A model generated the notes under the pieces. It saw only the letters and a list, made by a program, of their open reading frames with translations, did no database searches and was not told where the DNA came from. Positions 4,080 through 10,072 of a stretch of DNA of 14,609 nucleotides are shown one piece after another (position 1 is the stretch's first letter; each line of letters begins with the position of its first letter). Made by a program: the position numbers and the translations under genes. The stretch covers positions 1-14,609 of the forward strand of contig JAUYJZ010000047.1 of the NCBI GenBank assembly GCA_030698465.1, written 5' to 3'. Origin of the DNA: a bacterium. Lineage in GTDB: Bacteria; Patescibacteriota; Minisyncoccia; Minisyncoccales; UBA10102.

Positions 4080-4682
4080 TTATTCTAAAATCCCGTCCAA
4101 ATTTACATCATACAAAATCTTCTCTTGCACCACATTGTAACGTATAAGCTCATCAGCCTTAAACCAATGGGCAATCTCCCTCTCTGCCTCCTCAAGTGAA
4201 CCTGAAGCATGAATCAGATTTCGGACAGAACGGTTATCCTTATCGGACATTTGATAGGAATCGAGCACAAAGTCGCCTCGTATGGTTCCAACATCAGAAG
4301 ACAAGGGTTCTGTTCCCCCTGTAACTTTGCGAATAATCTCTACTGCATGCGCTCCCTGCCACACCATGGCAACCACTGGGCCCGCAGACAAGTATTTTTT
4401 GAGATTTTCTAGAATCTTAGCTGAAATCTCCAAGGGGTCTTTGGATGGTGGCTCCAATCCCCTTTTCTCATAGGATGCTATGGTTTTCTCTCCCGTCTTT
4501 TGGAGCCAGGCTGCATCCAATGTATAGTGCTTCTCTACAAAATCTGGGGTGGGAACCAGGAGTTTTAAACCAACTAACTTTAAGCCAATGCGCTCATAGC
4601 GTTTCACAATCTCCCCCACCAAAGAGCGCTGAATGCCATCGGGCTTAATCAATACCAATGTTTTCTCTTCTTTTGGATGCAT
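4080..4682 (-). CDS. ndk: Nucleoside diphosphate kinase with an internal insertion
   Basis: NDK moves the gamma-phosphate between nucleoside triphosphates and diphosphates through a phospho-histidine, balancing NTP and dNTP pools in the cytoplasm. The protein shows TLVLIKPDG (8-16), the GTIRGDF motif (132-138) and the active-site segment NLIHASGS with His158. The usual motif is NxxHGSDS, so Gly and Asp after the His are changed to Ala and Gly. Standard NDKs have about 140-150 residues; this has 200, owing to an insertion of about 35-40 residues (roughly 62-100) and a C-terminal extension. It starts 3 bases after the stop of the metallo-beta-lactamase gene (TAA TCT ATG), so the two form an operon. 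The ncRNA promoter follows directly. Confidence 0.93.
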   Translation of the reverse strand: MHPKEEKTLVLIKPDGIQRSLVGEIVKRYERIGLKLVGLKLLVPTPDFVEKHYTLDAAWLQKTGEKTIASYEKRGLEPPSKDPLEISAKILENLKKYLSAGPVVAMVWQGAHAVEIIRKVTGGTEPLSSDVGTIRGDFVLDSYQMSDKDNRSVRNLIHASGSLEEAEREIAHWFKADELIRYNVVQEKILYDVNLDGILE

Positions 4683-4685
4683 AGA

Positions 4686-5510
4686 TTATTTCAGATAAAA
4701 GAATATGGTTTCTTCTTGATCTGTTCTGCGTACATCTATACCATATTCTGCCAAATTCGCAAGCGTTTCAGGATGCGGGTGTCCATAGCTGTTGTCTTTT
4801 CCTATGGAGATGACGGCAACTTCAGGGGCTACCATTTCCAGGAACCCTTTGGAGCTTGAAGTATTGGAACCGTGGTGGGCAACCTTCAGAATGTCGGCAG
4901 TAATGTCGGTTCCTGCTTCCACCAAGTACGCTTCAATCTTTTTTACGGTATCCCCTGTCAACAGCGCTTCATGTTCCCTAAAGACCAATCGCATGATGAC
5001 CGAAGACTCATTACTTGTTTCTTTCTGCGCATCAATTTCGTTCTTCGGGTATAGGATCTCAAGAAAAGCTCCGGAGTTTCCAAGTAAAATCCGTTGCCCT
5101 GCTTCTGCCATCAATATTCTTGCCCCTACTTCTTTGAGAGCCTCTTTGAAAGCAGCAAATGCTTTGGTATCTTTTTCTTTGCCGCTCCAAAGAACATTTG
5201 AAACCTCATAGCGCTTAAAGACCGCAATCAAACCAACAAGGTGATCTGCTTCAGGATGCGTTAGAACAACAAGATCCAGGGTCTTATCCCAAAAAGGCAT
5301 CACCTCTCCCAAGCGGGAAAGCACTTTCTCGTCTGCTCCACCGTCAATGAGAACTTGATGTCCTTGAGGCGTCTCAAAATAAATAGCATCTCCTTGCCCC
5401 ACATCAAAGAAAGCAAGCTCAAGGGAAGGACTAGAAACAACCTCACTCCAAAGTACAGCGGCTCCAAACAGCGCCGCCAGCAAGATTACTAAAAGAACAG
5501 TGGTTCTCAT
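4686..5510 (-). CDS. ComEC/Rec2-type metallo-beta-lactamase protein, membrane-anchored or secreted
   Basis: This resembles the C-terminal hydrolase domain of the DNA-uptake channel ComEC, encoded as a separate 274-residue protein. Residues 3-22 form one N-terminal hydrophobic segment (signal peptide or anchor), placing the enzyme outside the membrane. FFDVGQGDA (34-42) is the typical opening of the family. Metal ligands are THPEADH (84-90, with Glu where Asp is usual), TGD (185-187), AHHGS (211-215) and GHPHP (243-247). In ComEC this domain is thought to degrade the non-transported DNA strand; here the substrate is unknown and a nuclease role is inferred. It is co-transcribed with ndk, 3 bases downstream, so nucleotide salvage from external DNA is a reasonable but unproven link. 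The start has no clear Shine-Dalgarno site. Confidence 0.88.
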   Translation of the reverse strand: MRTTVLLVILLAALFGAAVLWSEVVSSPSLELAFFDVGQGDAIYFETPQGHQVLIDGGADEKVLSRLGEVMPFWDKTLDLVVLTHPEADHLVGLIAVFKRYEVSNVLWSGKEKDTKAFAAFKEALKEVGARILMAEAGQRILLGNSGAFLEILYPKNEIDAQKETSNESSVIMRLVFREHEALLTGDTVKKIEAYLVEAGTDITADILKVAHHGSNTSSSKGFLEMVAPEVAVISIGKDNSYGHPHPETLANLAEYGIDVRRTDQEETIFFYLK

Positions 5511-5519
5511 TTAAACACA

Positions 5520-5583
5520 AACCCAGCCCTCTATGCTGTTGAAAATGTAAGGAAATCCATTCGACAGCTTAGAGGGCTGGGTT
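5520..5583. terminator. Long two-part hairpin between DUF5679 and metallo-beta-lactamase genes
   Basis: AACCCAGCCCTCT (5520-5532) pairs perfectly with 5571-5583 (13 bp). After a 3 x 3 internal loop, CTGTTGAA (5536-5543) pairs with TTCGACAG (5560-5567) with one G-U, leaving a 16-base loop. On minus it is followed by TGTGTTTAAATG, not a strong T-run. It probably ends the DUF5679 transcript or shields RNA ends, and could also affect translation of the next gene, whose ATG is only 9 bases away. Confidence 0.6.
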
Positions 5584-5605
5584 GCAAAATAGCCTTCTTA
5601 ATAGT

Positions 5606-5767
5606 TTACTTTGATCCGAGGATGCGGAACATCTTGGTGCCGCACTTAGGGCAAGTTCCGGTAAGGGCTCTTCTCGTCTTTCCACCCTTTCCTTTCATTG
5701 GGACTTCCTTTTCCCCTTGAATCTCGCGCTTTGCTTTACACTTTACACAATATCCTTCAGTAGCCAT
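5606..5767 (-). CDS. DUF5679 small zinc-ribbon protein
   Basis: This 53-residue basic protein begins MATEGYCVKCKAKREIQG and ends CPKCGTKMFRILG, with two CxxC pairs (C7/C10 and C39/C42) that can bind one zinc. The sequence between is rich in Lys, Arg and Gly. I recognise it as a DUF5679-type protein. A nucleic-acid or ribosome-binding role is plausible from composition only. A longer reading from a GTG at 5827 adds 20 residues; the shorter start is preferred because the family typically begins MATEGYC or similar. A candidate -10, TATAAC (5786-5781), lies 13 bases before this ATG, so the leader would be about 6-7 bases. It stands between two strong hairpins as its own transcription unit. Confidence 0.85.
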   Translation of the reverse strand: MATEGYCVKCKAKREIQGEKEVPMKGKGGKTRRALTGTCPKCGTKMFRILGSK

Positions 5768-5831
5768 GTGTTTCAAACAAGTTATACTGGTTATGAGGCG
5801 ACCTTTCCCTCGCTTTCCACGTTTCACTCTT

Positions 5832-5837
5832 ATTATA
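5832..5837 (-). promoter_or_regulatory. Candidate -10 box upstream of DUF5679
   Basis: TATAAT on minus, preceded by GGG, lies 4 bases before the alternative GTG start at 5827 and about 65 bases before the preferred ATG. The nearest -35-like TTGACT (5865-5860) is 22 bases away, too far for a standard promoter, so support is partial. Confidence 0.35.
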
Positions 5838-5865
5838 CCCTAAATAAAACCAAGATGGTAGTCAA

Positions 5866-5899
5866 GGCCTTCACCTTTGAATACTCAAAGGTGAAGGCC
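5866..5899 (-). terminator. Perfect 15-bp hairpin after the doxX operon
   Basis: GGCCTTCACCTTTGA (5866-5880) is exactly complementary to 5885-5899 with a 4-base loop. It lies 19 bases after the doxX stop and is followed on minus by TTGACTACCATCTTGGTTTT, so a T-rich tract exists but is not adjacent. It most likely ends the long minus-strand operon. Confidence 0.6.
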
Positions 5900-5918
5900 A
5901 AGCCCTCTTATCCTAATT

Positions 5919-6365
5919 CTACTTTAAAAAACGACTCAAAAAAGGAATTTTCCCTTCCAACCCCCAGAATCTCCCTGCTCCACTAAAAGAAAGTACAAGC
6001 AAAGAGGCAGCATAGACAATATGCTCATCTATCAAAAAGGAGTGCTCCCCAACATACGGGAATTCAAGGATTGGGAAATAGTACATCAGCATAAGCAAGG
6101 CTCCAAGAATACCACTCAGACGAACTCCCAGCCCCAAGATAAGAGAAGCCCCGATGAGAGTAAGTCCCCACTCATTCAACAGATTCGTGACAGAAAGGAG
6201 TTCTGGAGAAGCCAGCCATTGGTAAAGCCCAGAAAAAGTTTTAGCTCCCTTCAGGTATCCCACAGCACTCCATTCTGGGTTTATTACCTTGGTAATTCCC
6301 GCATATAGGAATAGTCCACCCAAAGAAACGCGCAAGAAAAGTAGAGAGATTTTTTGAAAACTCAT
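5919..6365 (-). CDS. DoxX family membrane protein
   Basis: A 148-residue integral membrane protein with about four hydrophobic segments (near 6-28, 66-84, 86-100 and 113-130). Segments such as FLRVSLGGLFLYAGITKVINP near the start, YLKGAKTFSGLY (about 37-48) and IDEHIVYAASLL (about 112-123) fit the DoxX/TQO small-subunit family. DoxX proteins are linked to quinone or thiosulfate redox reactions and to oxidative-stress responses, but their exact reaction is often unknown. A start at 6398, overlapping the SDR gene, is possible; the ATG at 6365 is preferred because the family begins just before the first membrane segment. It is the last gene of the run, 17 bases after the SDR, with an A-rich leader and no Shine-Dalgarno site. 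The neighbours (VKOR, DsbA) fit a membrane redox role. Confidence 0.85.
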   Translation of the reverse strand: MSFQKISLLFLRVSLGGLFLYAGITKVINPEWSAVGYLKGAKTFSGLYQWLASPELLSVTNLLNEWGLTLIGASLILGLGVRLSGILGALLMLMYYFPILEFPYVGEHSFLIDEHIVYAASLLVLSFSGAGRFWGLEGKIPFLSRFLK

Positions 6366-6382
6366 AATGTTTATTATTTTTT

Positions 6383-7144
6383 TTATGTTGCAAGCCATCC
6401 TCCGTCGACATAGAAGGTAGCTCCTGTGGCATAACTTGATTCTTCAGAAGCCAAGAATACAACCATTGCAGAGACCTCTTCTGGTTTCCCTTTCCGCTTT
6501 AGAGGAACTGCAGCAACCATTGCATCCATTGCTTCCTCTGGAATGCCGGCTTGAGCAATCATAGGAGTATCAATGGCTCCGGGAGCTATGGCATTCACCG
6601 TAATACCCAATGGGGCCCATTCCACGGCCAAGGTCTCGGTCATACCAAGGACTCCTCCCTTGGAAGCGGTATAGTGAACGCCCCCCGCAATCCCTACTCC
6701 GGTCTGCCCCGAAGCAACAGAAGCAATGTTAATGATTCTTCCCCATTTCTGCTTTGCCATCTCCTTTGCGGCGCGTTGGGCACACAGAAATTGCCCCTTT
6801 AAGTTAATGTCGAGAGTTCGGTCCCACTCCTCTTCAGTCATTTCCAGGGCAGGCTTTGGCGAAAAAATGCCAGCATTGTTCACCAAAATATCAAGTTTAC
6901 CCCACTGCTTTACAACTTCCTCGAAAACCTTGCTTACTCCTTTCGCATCCGTAACATCCATCTTAAAAGCTAGGGCCTCTCCTCCCTGGGACGTTATCTC
7001 CTTTGCAACCTCCTCACATTCTGCAAGATCAATATCGGTCACCGCAACTTTAGCTCCCTGTTTTGCCAAAAGGAGTGCGTGGGATTTCCCCATTCCTCTC
7101 CTTGCACCTGTCACAAGCGCAACTTTGTTTTGTAATTCAAACAT
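6383..7144 (-). CDS. Short-chain dehydrogenase/reductase (SDR), FabG-like
   Basis: A classical 253-residue SDR oxidoreductase. It has the cofactor loop TGARRGMG (12-19), NNAG (89-92), a serine in the NIAS region (about 142), the catalytic YTASK with Tyr158 and Lys162, and the terminal YVDGGW. An Asp at the end of the second strand (VTDID, 37-39) suggests NAD(H) rather than NADP(H). It resembles 3-oxoacyl-ACP reductases and glucose or polyol dehydrogenases; substrate cannot be assigned from sequence. A fatty-acid role is doubtful because no other lipid-synthesis gene is near. Its position downstream of glucose-metabolism genes might favour a sugar or aldehyde substrate, but this is only context. 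It lies 39 bases after VKOR and 17 bases before doxX. Confidence 0.9.
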   Translation of the reverse strand: MFELQNKVALVTGARRGMGKSHALLLAKQGAKVAVTDIDLAECEEVAKEITSQGGEALAFKMDVTDAKGVSKVFEEVVKQWGKLDILVNNAGIFSPKPALEMTEEEWDRTLDINLKGQFLCAQRAAKEMAKQKWGRIINIASVASGQTGVGIAGGVHYTASKGGVLGMTETLAVEWAPLGITVNAIAPGAIDTPMIAQAGIPEEAMDAMVAAVPLKRKGKPEEVSAMVVFLASEESSYATGATFYVDGGWLAT

Positions 7145-7183
7145 ATTTTTTGTGCTTTATTTTATCTCTCTTTCGGCCTGCAT

Positions 7184-7654
7184 TTATTGTACACCCTTCC
7201 CCCGTGGTTGCAAAAACACAACCAAGGAAAGCAAAAATAAAAGAGTACTTAAAAAAGCTGAAAGAAGACAATACTGGCACCATGCCTCCACTAAAAAGGC
7301 CTGAACAAATATTAACCACAAAGAAAACAGAAATCCTCCCAAAGGTAAAAGCAGTGCCCATTTCAAAAATAAAGAGTTTCTTGTATCCAGGAACAGAATA
7401 GTGAGAAAAAAGATTGCGGCATAGTACAGGGCACCAAATAAGGCGATGGGAATACCAAAGAAACTGGAGAATTCACTCTTGAGTACTTCTCCGCACCCAT
7501 GCGTAATGGTGCAAATTAAAGGAATACCAAGATAATGCTCAGCCACAAGATACGAGGCATCTAAAAACCCAAGAAAACTCAAAACCAAAAAGGCAATGAG
7601 TATCCAACGAGGAGGGTTAGAGAGTCTGGAGAATGAGAGCTTGAAAGGCGTCAT
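7184..7654 (-). CDS. Vitamin K epoxide reductase (VKOR) family membrane oxidase
   Basis: Bacterial VKOR homologues do the job of DsbB: they reoxidise periplasmic or extracellular DsbA-like proteins and pass electrons to quinone in the membrane. This 156-residue protein has four or more hydrophobic segments (about 18-35, 66-90, 100-122 and 128-148), the loop cysteines C48 and C54 (ICTITHGCGEV) and the active-site CQYC (C126, C129). The conserved GIPIALFGALYY follows the loop. Its start overlaps the dsbA-like gene by 38 bases, implying translational coupling with its likely substrate protein. There is no fused thioredoxin domain, unlike some cyanobacterial VKORs. Whether this organism has a quinone or another acceptor cannot be told here. 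Confidence 0.93.
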   Translation of the reverse strand: MTPFKLSFSRLSNPPRWILIAFLVLSFLGFLDASYLVAEHYLGIPLICTITHGCGEVLKSEFSSFFGIPIALFGALYYAAIFFLTILFLDTRNSLFLKWALLLPLGGFLFSLWLIFVQAFLVEAWCQYCLLSAFLSTLLFLLSLVVFLQPRGKGVQ

Positions 7655-8339
7655 AGTTCTGGGGATTCACGATACGCTTTCCTTGCAGAAAGAAGGAGGG
7701 GGTCCCAGTAACTCCAGCAACATTTCCGCCCGAAAGATCTGCCTGCACCTTATCCTTCACCTGTGAAGAATCAAAATCAGCTGCGAATTGTTCCTCATTG
7801 AGTCCAAGTTCTGCGGCATATCCTATAAAAACGTCCTTTGCGTTCCGATCCCCCGCCCATTCAAGTTGCGCTTCAAAAAGCATATCGTACATTTCCCAGA
7901 ACTTTCCCTGGAGAGCAGCTGCTTCCGCAGCTTGGGAAGCAAGCTGGGCTTGAGGATGAATCTGGCGTAAAGGATAGTTGCGATACACAAACTTTACCTG
8001 ATCTGAAAACTCCTCTTCTAACTGCTGTACTAGGGAAAAGTATGACCTGCATGCAGGACATTGAAAATCTCCGTATTCCACCAGTACCACAGAGGCATCT
8101 TCTGGTCCTTTAAAATGATCTTGGCCGGTTAACACTGGGAGGTCTGAACCCTCTTCTGTTTCCGGAGGCTCTGGCACCAAGGCAACCACACCCCAAACGC
8201 CGAGCCCAAAGAAAGCAACAACACCCAGCCAAAGCAGAAGGCGTTTTAATCCTCTTTGCTGCCTTGCTTTGCTTACTCCCTCCTTGCGCTCTTGGCGCCG
8301 CAGTTCCCTTCGTTCTTTTTTTGTTAACTGCTCATCCAT
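7617..8339 (-). CDS. Membrane-anchored DsbA-like thiol oxidoreductase (CPAC)
   Basis: A 240-residue protein with a strongly charged cytoplasmic N-terminus (Lys/Arg/Glu-rich, about 1-32), one membrane anchor (about 33-55), an acidic linker and an external thioredoxin-like domain of the DsbA/Thioredoxin_4 type. The redox motif is FQCPACRSY (C94, C97), and the cis-proline loop is GVTGTPSFF (Pro about 214). It probably introduces or shuffles disulfides in exported proteins and is reoxidised by the VKOR encoded next, with which it overlaps by 38 bases. The ATG at 8339 follows the upstream stop codon after one base; an in-frame TTG at 8357 is less likely. It is the second of two tandem paralogues that differ in the CxxC dipeptide. 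Confidence 0.92.
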   Translation of the reverse strand: MDEQLTKKERRELRRQERKEGVSKARQQRGLKRLLLWLGVVAFFGLGVWGVVALVPEPPETEEGSDLPVLTGQDHFKGPEDASVVLVEYGDFQCPACRSYFSLVQQLEEEFSDQVKFVYRNYPLRQIHPQAQLASQAAEAAALQGKFWEMYDMLFEAQLEWAGDRNAKDVFIGYAAELGLNEEQFAADFDSSQVKDKVQADLSGGNVAGVTGTPSFFLQGKRIVNPQNYDAFQALILQTL

Positions 8340-8340
8340 A

Positions 8341-9081
8341 CTACAAGACAGAATCAATAATGGCTTTTAAGGTGGGGGCGCCAGGCTGATACCCTGGGCT
8401 GTTCTCGTCAAAGGGCACAGCACCCCGTACGGGAACTCCATTCACAAAAGAACCTGGGGTCCCAGCAACTCCGGCCTGTATCCCCTCTTGATAGTCCTGT
8501 TCAACCTTGTCCTGATACTTTCTACCAGAAACACAATCATCGAACTGAACGAGGTTCATCCCCAAGGACTGCGCCATTTCACGATAGAAAGAAGAACTCA
8601 GCCGCTCTTGCTGTTCAAACATGGCATCTGCAAACTGCCAGAATCCTTCGTCCCCCTTTTGTTCCCATACGCATTCAGAGGCTTCAGCCGCAGGTCGTGC
8701 GTTGGGATGAATAGCATCCAGAGGAAAGTGTTTATAGACCCAGCGGAGGTCATCCCCATATTCTGTCAATGCCTGCTGGACCGTAAGATGAAACTGCTGG
8801 CAGAACGGACACTGTAGGTCAGAAAACTCAACCAGGGTTATCTTAGCTTCAGGATTTCCTCGGATATGGTCGTCTGCGGTAATGATGAAGTCCACGGTGG
8901 AGCCATTGTTATCCACGGTTCGAGGTTGAACTGCACCCCCACCTGTTGGTTGCGCACCAGATTCTCCTTTTGTAGTTATATTCACCCCACCGCTGTAGAC
9001 CAGGGCACCTCCAAGAACGAGAGAGGCTGCCACAATTGCTACTGGAAGAAAGAGATCTTTGTATTCTTTTAGGTTGTTCAT
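8341..9081 (-). CDS. Membrane-anchored DsbA-like thiol oxidoreductase (CPFC)
   Basis: A 246-residue protein: short cytoplasmic tail, membrane anchor or signal (about 11-32), a Gly/Thr/Pro-rich linker (about 33-60), then an external DsbA-type thioredoxin domain. The active site is LQCPFCQQF (C91, C94), and the cis-proline loop is GVAGTPGSF (Pro about 209). Two further cysteines, C137 and C183, lie in the helical insertion and may form a structural disulfide, as in some Gram-positive DsbA-like proteins. It is followed after one base by a second dsbA-like gene and then VKOR, and sits 12 bases after trxB. The two paralogues probably differ in redox potential or partner, for example oxidase and isomerase or reductase, but sequence alone does not say which. 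Confidence 0.92.
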   Translation of the reverse strand: MNNLKEYKDLFLPVAIVAASLVLGGALVYSGGVNITTKGESGAQPTGGGAVQPRTVDNNGSTVDFIITADDHIRGNPEAKITLVEFSDLQCPFCQQFHLTVQQALTEYGDDLRWVYKHFPLDAIHPNARPAAEASECVWEQKGDEGFWQFADAMFEQQERLSSSFYREMAQSLGMNLVQFDDCVSGRKYQDKVEQDYQEGIQAGVAGTPGSFVNGVPVRGAVPFDENSPGYQPGAPTLKAIIDSVL

Positions 9082-9093
9082 AGAATAAAGTAA

Positions 9094-10065
9094 TTATTTA
9101 GTATCTGAAACCTTTCCATGTAGCTCACAAAAATCACCTTTTGTTTGATAGTATTCATATGAGGAGGTTGCTGCCACAGCTCCTAAAGCAGAGGCGGTAA
9201 TATCTTGCTTAAATCTTCCAAAGTGCGAGGTGGCGTCCCCTGCGGCAAATACTCCAGGTACATTTGTCTTCATGAAGTTGTCGACTTTCATATATCCTTG
9301 CTCATCCAATTCAATGCCAAGCTGTTCTGCAAAGGTACGGTCTGGATCAAAACCAATTTCCACAAACATACCATCTACCACCAAATCATCCAGCTCTTCG
9401 CCGGGTTTATGGTTTGAACTTGAAAGCACAAGCTTCTCTAAAAACTTTTCTCCCACAATCTCTTTTATCTCGTGTTCAAGCAATACTTCCACCTTGTCTC
9501 CCAGTTTCTTCATCTTCTCTAAGTTCACGGGTTCAGCCAATACTTCCTTGCCTCGAACAATAAGGTATATTTTTTCAGCATACTCAGCTAAAAAGTTCAC
9601 TCCTTTTACCGAAGAATCTCCCCCTCCAATCATGGCAACCTTTTTCCCGTTGTACACCGGACCATCACACGTCACGCAGTAATGCACGCCCTTTCCGGTC
9701 AACTCCTTTTCATTGGGGAGACCAAGATGCCTCCGCTGAGAGCCAATGGCAAGGATAACGGTATTGCCTTGAAATTCTTTTTCACCAACCGTAACTACAA
9801 AACAATTCCCATCAGAAGTAATCTTTTCTGCTTTGCCCTTTTCAAATGTCACGCCATCCCCTTTTGCCTGCTCTCGCATCTCTTGCATTAATTCCAAACC
9901 GTCAATGGATTTGGTGCCAGGCCAGTTTTCAATCTTCCCTGCGGTAGCCGTCTCCCCTCCAAACTCCCCTTGAACAACCAAAATCTCCATTTTGTAGCGC
10001 TTCGCATAGATTGCGGCCGACAGGCCGGCGGCTCCAGATCCAATAATAATGAGGTCGTATTTCAT
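9094..10065 (-). CDS. trxB: Thioredoxin reductase-like flavoprotein
   Basis: A 323-residue FAD enzyme with the fold order of low-molecular-weight thioredoxin reductase. It has the FAD motif GSGAAG (9-14), GGETATAG and ENWPG, the redox-active CVTC (C130, C133; often CATC), the second dinucleotide motif GGGDSS (147-152) and the FAD-binding GVFAAGDAT near the end. The Arg-rich segment that binds the NADPH 2'-phosphate in E. coli TrxB (HRRDxFRA) is here LIVRGKEVLAEP, with a single Arg, so NADH or another donor is possible. It starts 7 bases after the glycosidase gene; ATG 10065 gives the normal N-terminus MKYDLIIIGSGAAG, and the upstream in-frame start at 10104 would lie within the previous gene. 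It could supply electrons to a thioredoxin (not in this window) or support the DsbA pair. Confidence 0.93.
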   Translation of the reverse strand: MKYDLIIIGSGAAGLSAAIYAKRYKMEILVVQGEFGGETATAGKIENWPGTKSIDGLELMQEMREQAKGDGVTFEKGKAEKITSDGNCFVVTVGEKEFQGNTVILAIGSQRRHLGLPNEKELTGKGVHYCVTCDGPVYNGKKVAMIGGGDSSVKGVNFLAEYAEKIYLIVRGKEVLAEPVNLEKMKKLGDKVEVLLEHEIKEIVGEKFLEKLVLSSSNHKPGEELDDLVVDGMFVEIGFDPDRTFAEQLGIELDEQGYMKVDNFMKTNVPGVFAAGDATSHFGRFKQDITASALGAVAATSSYEYYQTKGDFCELHGKVSDTK

Positions 10066-10072
10066 ATCTGTT

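Noticed and set aside
6726..7304. 192-codon plus-strand frame opposite the SDR gene
   Set aside because: Antisense to a well-supported SDR; no recognisable product.
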